Positions 1 through 7,295 of a DNA stretch of 7,808 bases are shown here, piece after piece. This DNA comes from Dehalococcoidia bacterium (lineage in GTDB: Bacteria; Chloroflexota; Dehalococcoidia; GIF9; AB-539-J10), in contig JAGMDB010000013.1 in the NCBI GenBank assembly GCA_023128875.1, positions 1 through 7,808 of the forward strand. Direction: 5' to 3'. Every line of letters starts with the position of its first letter. Positions within the stretch are counted from its first letter, which is position 1. A program made the translations under genes and the position numbers. The notes beneath the pieces were generated by a model. That model made no database searches, was not told the origin of the DNA, and saw only the letters and a program-made list of their open reading frames with translations.

Positions 1-410
1 GGTTCCTTTATGGAGCGAAGGCGCTCCACTAGGTTAACTAGAGGAATAAGCTCTAGCTTAAGTTGTTTTGCCTTTATCGTTTCGCTGAGTTTATGATGAG
101 CAGCGAATGAGAGATGATTTGCCTCGAAGCCTAATTTATGCCATCGCAAATCAGATGTCAACCCGGGAAGCCAGTTATCTAATTCCCCTCTAATCTGTAT
201 GACTTCAAAACCTTGTGTCTCTTGTTTAGCCTGTTCTGTATAGCGAGAGTCGGTGGCTAGAATGGTATGGCTATTCGAGATAATCAACCATCCTGTGGAG
301 CCGGTAAATCCAGAAAGGTAACGGTAGTTCTCGGGCTGAGAAACCAGAAGAGCATCCAAGCCCTTTTGGCTAATTATAGGCCATAGCTTCTGCAGCCGGT
401 TTATAGCCAA
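1..410 (-). CDS. Xaa-Pro aminopeptidase/dipeptidase (M24B family), N-terminal part, cut by the window edge
   Basis: The first 136 codons of a minus-strand gene run off the left edge. The product starts LAINRLQKLWPIISQKGLDA and carries the creatinase/prolidase N-terminal domain. Visible signatures are NYRYLSGFTGSTGW (residues 28-41), ATDSRYTEQA (52-61), LGFEANHLSF, and VERLRSIKE at the edge; the last normally leads into the catalytic domain. The metal-binding catalytic domain (Asp-Asp-His-Glu-Glu in M24B) lies outside, so activity cannot be judged. The family cleaves the bond before proline in peptides, in the cytosol. The start is a TTG at 410-408: the frame has a TGA five codons upstream and no ATG or GTG nearby, and a purine-rich GAAGAGAGAGAG precedes the TTG. 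The gene overlaps the end of aroQ by 10 nt, implying translational coupling. PepP versus PepQ cannot be decided from this domain. Confidence 0.88.
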   Translation of the reverse strand, partial: MAINRLQKLWPIISQKGLDALLVSQPENYRYLSGFTGSTGWLIISNSHTILATDSRYTEQAKQETQGFEVIQIRGELDNWLPGLTSDLRWHKLGFEANHLSFAAHHKLSETIKAKQLKLELIPLVNLVERLRSIKE

Positions 411-847
411 CTCTCTCTCTTCAGTTCAGCGACTAAAGTTCGCAAGGCAGCGATATATCCTCTCCAACCCAAACCGCTGACTTGCCCCCTGGCGATGGGA
501 GCTATTACAGACTTAGCTCTCCATTCCTCACGACTATAAATATTAGACAAATGAACCTCAATTATTGGCAGCTTGGTATCAGCTAAAGCATCACATAGGG
601 AAAGACCATAGTGAGTGAGAGCCCCTGGGTTGATAATTATGCCATCGGCTGAATTTGCTTGCTCTTGAATGAAATCTATAAGGGCGCCTTCGCTGTTAGA
701 CTGGAAAGTCACTGTCTCCACATTTAATGCCTCGCCCTGCTCCTCCACTAGAGAATTGATTTCAGCTAAGGTCTTCTGTCCATATATTTCCCTGTTTCGT
801 TTACTCAGCATGTTTAAATTCGGACCGTTAATAACCAGGATTTTCAT
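401..847 (-). CDS. aroQ: 3-dehydroquinate dehydratase, type II
   Basis: This enzyme converts 3-dehydroquinate to 3-dehydroshikimate, the third step of the shikimate pathway, in the cytosol. At 148 residues it has the normal length for the type II dodecameric family. Visible signatures are NGPNLN (7-12), the flexible-lid arginine R17 and catalytic Tyr22 (IYG), NPGALTHYG with N73 and H79, D86, EVHLSN with catalytic His99, and R110 in REEWRAKS. These residues are offset by about two from the M. tuberculosis enzyme numbering, and all expected active-site positions are present. The ATG at 847-845 overlaps the topA TGA as ATGA, and GAAGGAG sits about 8 nt upstream inside the end of topA, so the start is secure. 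The next gene begins inside its last codons. It appears intact. Confidence 0.97.
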   Translation of the reverse strand: MKILVINGPNLNMLSKRNREIYGQKTLAEINSLVEEQGEALNVETVTFQSNSEGALIDFIQEQANSADGIIINPGALTHYGLSLCDALADTKLPIIEVHLSNIYSREEWRAKSVIAPIARGQVSGLGWRGYIAALRTLVAELKRESWL

Positions 848-2973
848 AAAGTTGCTCCTTCTTGTTCTTTTTTCTTAAGCTCAGATAGTTTTACTCTATG
901 TCCACAGGCAGTGCATTTTGCCCAGACCTTGCGATATAATACCAGGAGTTTACCGCAGTTAGGGCAGGACTGCGGGATTGGTTTATAACTTGTGGCGAAT
1001 TTGCAGTTTGGGTAATTGCTGCATCCGTAGAATGTTTTTCTCTTTTTGTTCACTCTTTCCACCAACTCGCCGCTGCACTGTGGACAGGAAATTCCTATCT
1101 TGACCAGGTAGGGCATTGTCGTCTTACAATCGGGGTAGCCGCTACAGGCCAGAAATTTGCCGAACCGTCCCACTTTTACCACCATAGGTCGACCGCAAAT
1201 AGGGCAGTTTTCGTTGCTTGGTTTGGTCATGTCAACCTTTTTTACGTTGATTGAAGCTTTATGTAGCATGTCTTCGAAAGGAGAGTAAAAATCTCTCAAC
1301 AGGGATATCCATTCCATCTTTCCCTGAGCTATCTCATCCAGTTGTTTCTCCATCTGCGCCGTGAATCCGAGATCAACGATTTTGGAGAAATGTTCAGTCA
1401 AAATGCTACTAACAATTACACCTAATTCGTGTGGGCAAAATTTGCCATTCGCTTTATATACATATTCCCTTTCCTGAATAATAGACAAAATGGGAGCATA
1501 AGTGCTGGGGCGTCCGATCCCCTTTTGCTCCAGCGCCTTTATCAATGTCGCCTCGGTATAGCGGGGTGGTGGCTGAGTGAAGTGTTGCTCTGGGAAGACT
1601 CCCTGATAGCTTAATTTGCTGCTGATTTCCAGCTCGGGTAAGGAAACAAAGCCCTCTTGCTTCTCTTCATCCCTGCCTTCGCTATAGACAGTCATGAAGC
1701 CCGGAAATCTAAGAGTAGAGCTAGCTGCTTTGAGCAGATAGCCTTTTTGTTTTGTGAGATTTGCTGCTATCTCTACGTTGGTTGTGTGGTATGAAGCTGA
1801 TGACATTTGGCTTGCCACCATGCGTTTCCAAATGAGGGCATAGAGTCTTAGTTGCTCTGTGGTGAGAAATGGCCTAATCTGATCTGGTTGGCGATGAATC
1901 TTCGTGGGGCGAATTGCTTCGTGGGCTTCCTGTGCCCACTGTGCTTTCTTAATGAAGCGACGCGGCTTTGATGGTAGAAAATTGTTGCCGTACTTCTCCT
2001 TGATGAAGTCTCTTGCCTCGGCTATCGCAGATGCAGCTACATGGGTGGAATCTGTGCGCATATAGGTAATAAGCCCCATGGACCCCTCCTTGCCAAGAGG
2101 CAAGCCTTCATAAAGCTGCTGTGCAATAGCCATAGTGCGCTTGGCGGTAAAATGCAATTTCCTCCAGGCCTCCTGTTGCAGAGTGCTGGTGATGAAAGGC
2201 GGAGATGGCTGCCGAGCTATCTGCTTAGTCTCTACTGACTTAACTATATATTCCGCCTTTTCCAGATAGGCGGCAATCTCATCTGCCTTCTCTTCACCAC
2301 AGATATCTAGCTTAGTGCCGTCGGCTAAGGCTGCGAGTTTGGCTCTAAACTTCGTTTCCTGCTCTTCAAGTGGAGCTAGCTCGACTTCGATAGTCCAATA
2401 CTCTTCAGGATTAAAATCCTTAATTTCCTGTTCGCGGTCAACGATTATTCTTACTGCCACCGATTGAACCCTGCCGGCAGAGAGGCCTCGCTGTACCTTT
2501 TTCCACAGGAGCGGGCTTAGTTTATAGCCAACAAGTCTATCGAGAATGCGCCTGGCTTGCTGGGCATTAACTAAATTCATGTTGATGGAGAGAGGTTTCT
2601 TGAGCGCCCTTCTTATTGCCTCCTTGGTTATCTCGTGGAAGACTATGCGGTGAATGGTTGCCTTATCTTCATCTAATTTGGCTGCTTTAACCAGATGCCA
2701 GGAGATTGCTTCTCCTTCGCGGTCGGGATCGGTAGCCAAATAGATAGAGCTGGCTTTACGTGCTGCCTCTCCAATTTCTTTAACTATCTTTCTCTTTCCC
2801 TGCGGGATAACATATTGCGGGGTGAAATTTTCATCTATGTTCACTCCTAGACTTGTCCGAGGTAGATCACGCACATGCCCTAATGATGCCTTGATAGTGT
2901 AGCCACGCCCCAGGATTTTATTTAATGTCCTGGCCTTAGCTGGCGATTCGACAATAACCAATTCCTTTGCCAT
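844..2973 (-). CDS. topA: DNA topoisomerase I (type IA)
   Basis: This enzyme relaxes negative supercoils by cutting one DNA strand through a 5'-phosphotyrosine. The 709-residue protein opens with the TOPRIM domain: E9 in VIVESPAKA and the metal-binding D82, D84 and E86 in TDPDREGEA. Catalytic Tyr304 lies in GLITYMRTDST, with R306 beside it. Other type IA landmarks are LSAGRVQSVAVR (164-175), PPPRYTEATLIKALE (468-482) and GIGRPSTYAPI (486-496). Three C-terminal zinc ribbons follow: C590/C593/C610/C616, C630/C633/C651/C657 and C670/C673/C687/C690. The number of such ribbons varies between bacteria, so three is unremarkable. GGGGTGA, which includes the dprA stop codon, lies 3 nt before the ATG. 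The dprA-topA pairing is common in bacteria. The gene looks intact. Confidence 0.98.
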   Translation of the reverse strand: MAKELVIVESPAKARTLNKILGRGYTIKASLGHVRDLPRTSLGVNIDENFTPQYVIPQGKRKIVKEIGEAARKASSIYLATDPDREGEAISWHLVKAAKLDEDKATIHRIVFHEITKEAIRRALKKPLSINMNLVNAQQARRILDRLVGYKLSPLLWKKVQRGLSAGRVQSVAVRIIVDREQEIKDFNPEEYWTIEVELAPLEEQETKFRAKLAALADGTKLDICGEEKADEIAAYLEKAEYIVKSVETKQIARQPSPPFITSTLQQEAWRKLHFTAKRTMAIAQQLYEGLPLGKEGSMGLITYMRTDSTHVAASAIAEARDFIKEKYGNNFLPSKPRRFIKKAQWAQEAHEAIRPTKIHRQPDQIRPFLTTEQLRLYALIWKRMVASQMSSASYHTTNVEIAANLTKQKGYLLKAASSTLRFPGFMTVYSEGRDEEKQEGFVSLPELEISSKLSYQGVFPEQHFTQPPPRYTEATLIKALEQKGIGRPSTYAPILSIIQEREYVYKANGKFCPHELGVIVSSILTEHFSKIVDLGFTAQMEKQLDEIAQGKMEWISLLRDFYSPFEDMLHKASINVKKVDMTKPSNENCPICGRPMVVKVGRFGKFLACSGYPDCKTTMPYLVKIGISCPQCSGELVERVNKKRKTFYGCSNYPNCKFATSYKPIPQSCPNCGKLLVLYRKVWAKCTACGHRVKLSELKKKEQEGATL

Positions 2974-2976
2974 GAT

Positions 2977-4089
2977 TCACCCCGCCTTAATTTCGTGAGC
3001 CAGCGTATAATTCATATTTCCTACTTGTTTAGTTACTCCTTTCAATTCCAGTATGGCTAGTGTGCTGCTTACCTCTGGCACAGTCAAACCGCTATGACGG
3101 CAAATTTCATCTATGTGCTTTGGCTCAGAAGTTAGCTGCTTTAGTATCGCTGATTCAGCTTCATTAACTGGAAGGAATTCCTTAATTTTCAGTTGCTGAG
3201 GAGCAACTATAGATAAGTTTAGTTCTTCAATAATGTCAGCGCAATTACGAACCAGTTTGGCTCCTTCCTGTATAAGGTGGTTGGTTCCTCTACTAGCTGG
3301 AGAAAGGATGCTGCCAGGGATAGCAAAAACCTCCCGATTCTGTTCCAGCGCTTGAAAAGCGGTAATCAAGGCTCCGCTTCTTTCTCCAGCCTCCACTACC
3401 AATACACCCAGGCTCAAACCGCTCATGATACGATTACGTAGCGGGAAATTTTCAGCCCTGGGCTTGACACCTAAAGGATGTTCACTTACTAGAGCCCCGT
3501 GTTCCATAATGGCTTGAGCTAACTTGCCGTTTTCAGCAGGGTAAACGATATCCAGACCGGAGGCGAAGACAGCTATGGTTTTGCCTCCGGTCTCTAAAGC
3601 AGCCCGATGAGCTATGGAATCAATTCCTCTGGCTAGCCCGCTGACAACTGTGATTTTACTCCTTGCCAAATCTGTCACGCTCTCTTCAGTTACCTGCCGC
3701 CCATATACAGTGGGGCGGCGGGTGCCCACCACAGCAAGGCAGGGCTCATCTTTGAGGGATAGAAGATTGCCCCGGATATAGAGCACCGGTGGGTAATCAT
3801 AAATTTCCCTTAACTTGACCGGATAATCAGGGTCTTCACAGACAAGCGTTTTCACCTTATGGCGTTCCAGTTTTTCTGTCTCAGCATCCAGAGAAATTTT
3901 AGGGCGTAGGAGGAGTAAAGCCTCTATGCTTCGTGAATCTAACCCTGTTTGCTTTAGCTCGCTTTCCGAGGCTTTCCAGGCGTCTTGTAAGTTGCCAAAG
4001 TGTTCCTTTAATTGGGAAAACCTTACTCGGCCAATCCCGGGTATCCGAGAGAAGCCTACCCAGTATTTGAGCTCATCGGTGGCTACCAT
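2977..4089 (-). CDS. dprA: DNA-processing protein DprA (Smf), RecA loader
   Basis: DprA binds incoming single-stranded DNA during natural transformation and loads RecA on it; many non-competent bacteria also carry it. The 370-residue protein has an N-terminal SAM/HhH-like region (about 1-65, GFSRIPGIGRVRFSQL). The Rossmann-like core (about 80-290) shows VGTRRPTVYG (121-130), SGLARGIDSIAHRAAL (150-165), FPLRNRIMSGLS (215-226), SGALITAFQALEQNREVFAIPG (238-259) and GTNHLIQEGA (268-277). A C-terminal winged-helix segment (about 310-365) completes the long form of the family. The ATG at 4089 has no good Shine-Dalgarno sequence, so coupling with upstream translation is likely. No better in-frame start is visible. 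It lies 31 nt after the patatin stop and 3 nt before topA. No competence pilus genes are in view, so a transformation role is only a family inference. Confidence 0.97.
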   Translation of the reverse strand: MVATDELKYWVGFSRIPGIGRVRFSQLKEHFGNLQDAWKASESELKQTGLDSRSIEALLLLRPKISLDAETEKLERHKVKTLVCEDPDYPVKLREIYDYPPVLYIRGNLLSLKDEPCLAVVGTRRPTVYGRQVTEESVTDLARSKITVVSGLARGIDSIAHRAALETGGKTIAVFASGLDIVYPAENGKLAQAIMEHGALVSEHPLGVKPRAENFPLRNRIMSGLSLGVLVVEAGERSGALITAFQALEQNREVFAIPGSILSPASRGTNHLIQEGAKLVRNCADIIEELNLSIVAPQQLKIKEFLPVNEAESAILKQLTSEPKHIDEICRHSGLTVPEVSSTLAILELKGVTKQVGNMNYTLAHEIKAG

Positions 4090-4120
4090 AGCGGTAAGGT
4101 AATCTTATCATAGGCACTAG

Positions 4121-5104
4121 CTAGGGACAACGAATTTTTTGTTGCAGCTCTGGCAATATAGTCTGGGTGGCTTTATATCCCTGCGATATAGCCTCTTCTC
4201 CTTTATGAAATCCAAATGTTCCAATATGGCTGACATCTGGAGTTATGATTATATCAGCGGATTTTGCTGCTAATTTGCTCAGTTCACATTCCATGGCATG
4301 TATCGACTGGGTCAAAACATTAAATATATCCGGGGTCTTTGGCTCTATTCCTCCCCTGTGGGTATAAATCTTGGCTTTGGCGATATAGAGAAGGTCATCA
4401 AGAATCTTAATTTTATCCTTATCCTGACGTACTAAGCTATCAATTCTCTTCTTTACCGCCAATAGGCGTGTGTCCCCAAGATGGAGGCTTGGCCTTACTT
4501 TAGTTTCTTTTCCGCCAGGCTGTTCGCTTTTTCTTTGTGGGGCAATAGCAATTGTGTTTACGGCAATAACTATCTCTGCCCCCATGCTGCGAACAACATC
4601 AACAGGCAGAGGATTGACTACTCCACCATCAATCAAAAATCTGTTATCCCATTTCACTGGTATGAATATTGCCGGCATCGAGATGCTTGCTCTCACTGCT
4701 TCTATTACTGAACCTTCTGTGATGATAAGCTCCTCCATGGTCTCAACATCGGCAGTTACAACTGCAAGTGGTATTTCTAAATCCTTAAATTTTACATCCC
4801 CAATGAGGGAATTCAAAAAGGATTTAACCTTCTGTCCTTGAACAAACCCTTTCCATAGCAATATCAAGTTCATGTCAACTAAACGAGCCAATTTTTTCCA
4901 ATCTACTCCTAATGCTATCTCCTCCAAAACAGTTGCCTTTCTTTCCTTGGCATAGCAAGCGCCTATTAATGCTCCAGCACTGGTGCCACTTATCATGTCA
5001 ATAGGAATTGATTCCTCCTCCAGAGCTTTTAATACTCCGATCTGAGCTAAGCCGCGGGCAGCACCGCCACTTAAGGCTAAACCAACTTTCGGGATTTTAG
5101 ACAT
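4121..5104 (-). CDS. Patatin-like phospholipase, RssA/NTE type
   Basis: This is a predicted serine hydrolase acting on acyl ester bonds of lipids; the true substrate is unknown. The 327-residue protein has the patatin Ser-Asp dyad: the oxyanion-hole loop GGAARG (13-18), the nucleophile elbow GTSAG (40-44, Ser42) and catalytic Asp159 in DGG (159-161). SISMPAIFIPV (140-150) is also typical of the bacterial RssA/YchK group. The C-terminal third (about 200-327) is a charged helical extension ending in IIITPDVSHIGTFGF, as in many bacterial patatins. There is no signal peptide, so it is probably cytosolic or peripheral. The start is certain: AAAGGAG lies 6 nt before the ATG and overlaps the stop of the upstream racemase remnant. 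Being placed ahead of dprA and topA suggests co-transcription rather than shared function. Confidence 0.93.
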   Translation of the reverse strand: MSKIPKVGLALSGGAARGLAQIGVLKALEEESIPIDMISGTSAGALIGACYAKERKATVLEEIALGVDWKKLARLVDMNLILLWKGFVQGQKVKSFLNSLIGDVKFKDLEIPLAVVTADVETMEELIITEGSVIEAVRASISMPAIFIPVKWDNRFLIDGGVVNPLPVDVVRSMGAEIVIAVNTIAIAPQRKSEQPGGKETKVRPSLHLGDTRLLAVKKRIDSLVRQDKDKIKILDDLLYIAKAKIYTHRGGIEPKTPDIFNVLTQSIHAMECELSKLAAKSADIIITPDVSHIGTFGFHKGEEAISQGYKATQTILPELQQKIRCP

Positions 5105-5110
5105 TGAAAT

Positions 5111-5118
5111 CTCCTTTA
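5111..5118 (-). promoter_or_regulatory. Ribosome binding site of the patatin gene overlapping the racemase-remnant stop codon
   Basis: On the minus strand the stop TAA continues directly into AAAGGAG, with 6 nt to the patatin ATG. This fixes the patatin start. It also means ribosomes finishing the 58-codon remnant would terminate on the patatin initiation site, a layout typical of translational coupling. Confidence 0.75.
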
Positions 5119-5292
5119 ATCTTTGAGCGCATAATCTACGGCTGCTTTGGCATATATCGCTGTAGTATCAAAAAGAGGAACTGTACAATTCTCTTGGTCA
5201 CCTAATCTTTCTCTTATAGTTTCATTTATCATTCGGTAATACTCTGCCGTTGATTCCCAAGTCATTCCTCCGATAAGCCCGATTATTTTCAT
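5116..5292 (-). pseudogene. Remnant of an Asp/Glu racemase with an in-frame internal deletion
   Basis: A 58-codon open frame joins the two ends of an aspartate/glutamate racemase family protein. Residues 1-31 (MKIIGLIGGMTWESTAEYYR, then MINETIRERLG) match the family N-terminus. Residues about 33-56 (QENCTVPLFDTTAIYAKAAV, then DYAL) match its extreme C-terminus. From family knowledge about 170 residues are missing between them, including both catalytic-cysteine regions (CNTMH-like and GCTEI-like), so racemase activity is impossible. Start, stop and frame are kept, and a strong AGGAGG lies 6 nt before the ATG, so the peptide could still be translated. Its TAA is part of the ribosome binding site of the patatin gene 11 nt downstream. 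It may be a decaying gene, a retained leader peptide coupling patatin translation, or an assembly collapse. Confidence 0.82.
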
Positions 5293-5489
5293 AGTGCCCC
5301 TCCTCTATACTACTTTGCCCAAATCATACTATATTAAAAAGCTTAACGTCCTCTAGTTTATAAAAGGAGAGAGCGACTTAATTTTTTAATATATCGCTAC
5401 TAAAATGCTTTGCATGTTTGTAGTGTCTGGTATCGGGATAAAGCGATCTGCAAAGCCAGTTTAGGCATCGCACGAGGCAGGATACCATT
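5293..5489 (-). other. Intergenic stretch with an interleaved inverted-repeat pair
   Basis: These 197 nt lie between the stop of the 199-residue membrane protein and the racemase remnant. I see no gene and no hairpin-plus-T-run terminator. Two perfect inverted repeats interleave: 5407-5414 (gctttgca) with 5449-5456 (tgcaaagc), and 5393-5398 (atcgct) with 5442-5447 (agcgat). This order would form a pseudoknot rather than nested hairpins in minus-strand RNA. The stretch presumably also holds the promoter of the patatin-dprA-topA-aroQ operon. A TATAGT occurs on the minus strand about 5324-5319, but no matching -35 box is at the right distance, so no promoter is called. Confidence 0.3.
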
Positions 5490-6089
5490 TTAACCTTTCA
5501 TTTCCATCATACTTAGATTCAGCCACTCTTCTGGAGAAATAATTTTGTATTGTCTCTTGTCTCCTCCTCCATTCTCGCAACTGATAGCTACTTCAACCTC
5601 ATATTCACCAGGTGGTAAATAAGCTTGATTTTGCCTAAGGTGTACTTGGCTCAATGCTAACGGAATTGCAACCCAACAACCTGGAACTCGTTGACCTTTT
5701 TGAGAAAATACAATATCAAGACGTCTTTGTCCTCTTCCAATATTAACAGACTGGGGTTCTACAGTTCTCATTGAATAATCTACATCAGCCCAGTGTAAGT
5801 TGTATTGTCTTTCAAGATGAACTACATTTGATGGACTTGATACCACCCTAAGTATCGCTAGAGAGTTTATTGCGGTTTTTGGTTTCCCGTTTTTAATATG
5901 CAAGTTAGCAAATTTTCGTATCCAGCCTGTATCATAGTAATTGAAAGTTCTGAGGTCCTTAGTGGCATCAAAGGGAAGGATGTTTAATTTTGGTCGTTTC
6001 AAAAAGGTAATAATATCCTTGATGGTCAGCCACATAATTGAGATTAACCCTGCCAGCCCACCAATCTTAAAAATGATTTCTGGAACCAT
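5490..6089 (-). CDS. Hypothetical protein with one N-terminal membrane anchor and a beta-rich domain
   Basis: I do not recognise the family. The 199-residue protein has one hydrophobic segment at about residues 5-29 (IIFKIGGLAGLISIMWLTIK...), followed by basic residues K31, R32 and K34. By the positive-inside rule this places the C-terminal domain in the cytoplasm; that is inference. There is no signal-peptidase site or lipobox. The remaining roughly 165 residues look mostly beta, with alternating strands such as FANLHIKNG (60-68), RRLDIVFSQ (122-130) and LPPGEYEVEVAIS (158-170), suggesting an immunoglobulin-like or similar sandwich. No catalytic motif stands out. GGGAG precedes the ATG by about 8 nt. 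It lies 129 nt after the DUF4268 gene, same strand, in the accessory part of the window. The reading frame is long, with its own ribosome binding site, so a real gene is likely. Confidence 0.7.
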   Translation of the reverse strand: MVPEIIFKIGGLAGLISIMWLTIKDIITFLKRPKLNILPFDATKDLRTFNYYDTGWIRKFANLHIKNGKPKTAINSLAILRVVSSPSNVVHLERQYNLHWADVDYSMRTVEPQSVNIGRGQRRLDIVFSQKGQRVPGCWVAIPLALSQVHLRQNQAYLPPGEYEVEVAISCENGGGDKRQYKIISPEEWLNLSMMEMKG

Positions 6090-6218
6090 CTTTTAAACTC
6101 CCTATGCTGCCCGAGTAATATGTAGCGCCCAATGTTTTGCAGACACATAAAGTTGTTGGAGGCGATTTGGGTGAGCGCAGTTCGAATTAGATACAAAGAC
6201 GCTAGGCACTATGCTAAT

Positions 6219-7169
6219 CTATGCCTCAATTTGAATATTCTTAACTAGTGGCCCAAATACCTCTCTAAACTTTATTACGAGAGGAGCCCCCCATTCGATT
6301 AATTGTTTAAGTTTTTGTTCACCGTCATCGATTGTTCCATCAGTTGCAAAATAAATACGGCAACCTCGGCTGTCAGGTAAAGGATCCCAAATCAACTCTC
6401 TACCAAATTTTTCTTCAATTGCTACTCTATTTTCTTTTAATTTTGCAAAGGCTGTATCGTTATACTCCCTTTTGCCCATATCTATATAGATTTCAACTCT
6501 GAACTTGTTGTCAATTGTGAAGCAAGAGGATTCTGAAAATCCACTTCTTCCGATTCCTAAGCCCCACCATGATTGAGGTAATGCTTTCGCACGGGTAAAA
6601 TTTGGTTGGATGCTAAGGATTCTACCACGAAATTCCTCGAAAAATTCTAAATATCGTTTATTTCTTGGAGATAGCTCAGGTGAGATTGTTTTTCTTTTTG
6701 AGGGAGGAGGGCCAGCAACTATTCTAAAGTTAGGAGCAGGTCGTGAGTTGTCAACTTGAAAAACTTCTAACTCGATTCCGTAAAAACTCATTCCCTCTGG
6801 CGATATTTTGTTTAGCCACTCAATCGCACTCCTATGAGCAGTTTGAAATTTATTTGCAATCCATATCATGATTCCAGCTTCCTTAGCTGCTGAGTAGGTA
6901 ATTAGTTTTCCCAGGTGATCATGATTGGATTCACCAAATTGGTTTTCGATGATTATAGGCATTTGTGAATAATTATCTGTTCCGGTTAAATCAATCCGGA
7001 AATTGTATATGTATTCTTCTCTGCTCTCGATCTCAATTTGGAGCTCCAAAACTTCATTTAGGGCATCAATATTCTCCATAATCCAAGGTGATAGGTCTTT
7101 CTCTTCATGAGGCCAAATCTTTTTTATTTCCCCTAATTCTAATCTTCTTAGCTTACCAATTTTTGACAT
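6219..7169 (-). CDS. DUF4268 domain protein, PD-(D/E)XK nuclease-like
   Basis: The 316-residue protein resembles the DUF4268 family. Its N-terminal region (about 25-150) has the look of a restriction-endonuclease-like fold: FRIDLTGTD with Asp60, then PIIIENQFGES with Glu75 and Gln77, then the conserved HDHLGKLITYSA (83-94) and IMIWIANKFQTAHRSAIEWLN (100-120). D60...E75-x-Q77 fits a PD-(D/E)XK active site with Gln in place of the usual Lys, seen in some nuclease families. The C-terminal part (about 165-310) is the DUF4268 domain proper, with KRYLEFFEEF, WWGLGIGRSGF and RVEIYIDMG. Cleavage activity is not shown by sequence alone. Such proteins occur as solitary genes or near defence and mobile loci; the role is unknown. 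AGGAGG sits 5 nt before the ATG, so the start is firm. The gene begins 23 nt after a tRNA-Ser with no terminator between. Confidence 0.8.
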   Translation of the reverse strand: MSKIGKLRRLELGEIKKIWPHEEKDLSPWIMENIDALNEVLELQIEIESREEYIYNFRIDLTGTDNYSQMPIIIENQFGESNHDHLGKLITYSAAKEAGIMIWIANKFQTAHRSAIEWLNKISPEGMSFYGIELEVFQVDNSRPAPNFRIVAGPPPSKRKTISPELSPRNKRYLEFFEEFRGRILSIQPNFTRAKALPQSWWGLGIGRSGFSESSCFTIDNKFRVEIYIDMGKREYNDTAFAKLKENRVAIEEKFGRELIWDPLPDSRGCRIYFATDGTIDDGEQKLKQLIEWGAPLVIKFREVFGPLVKNIQIEA

Positions 7170-7192
7170 GGTTACCTCCTACTTCCAAATTG

Positions 7193-7281
<89 letters not shown>

Positions 7282-7295
7282 ATATGTAATTCATT

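Noticed and set aside
669..4841. Open frames on the plus strand opposite aroQ, topA and the patatin gene
   Set aside because: They have no family resemblance and lie fully antisense to well-supported genes.
5404..6141. Near-identical 11-mers (aatgctttgca at 5404 and aatgttttgca at 6131) flanking the 199-residue gene
   Set aside because: One mismatch in 11 AT-rich bases is weak, and no other boundary signs of a mobile element are present.
6125..6178. Possible hairpin gcgcccaa/ttgggtgagcgc after the DUF4268 gene
   Set aside because: The arms are imperfect, the loop exceeds 30 nt and no T-run follows on the minus strand, so it is not a convincing terminator.
6178..6188. A GTTCGAAT match to the tRNA T loop, as a possible displaced attachment site
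   Set aside because: Only eight bases match and their core is palindromic; there is no integrase and no longer match to the tRNA 3' end.
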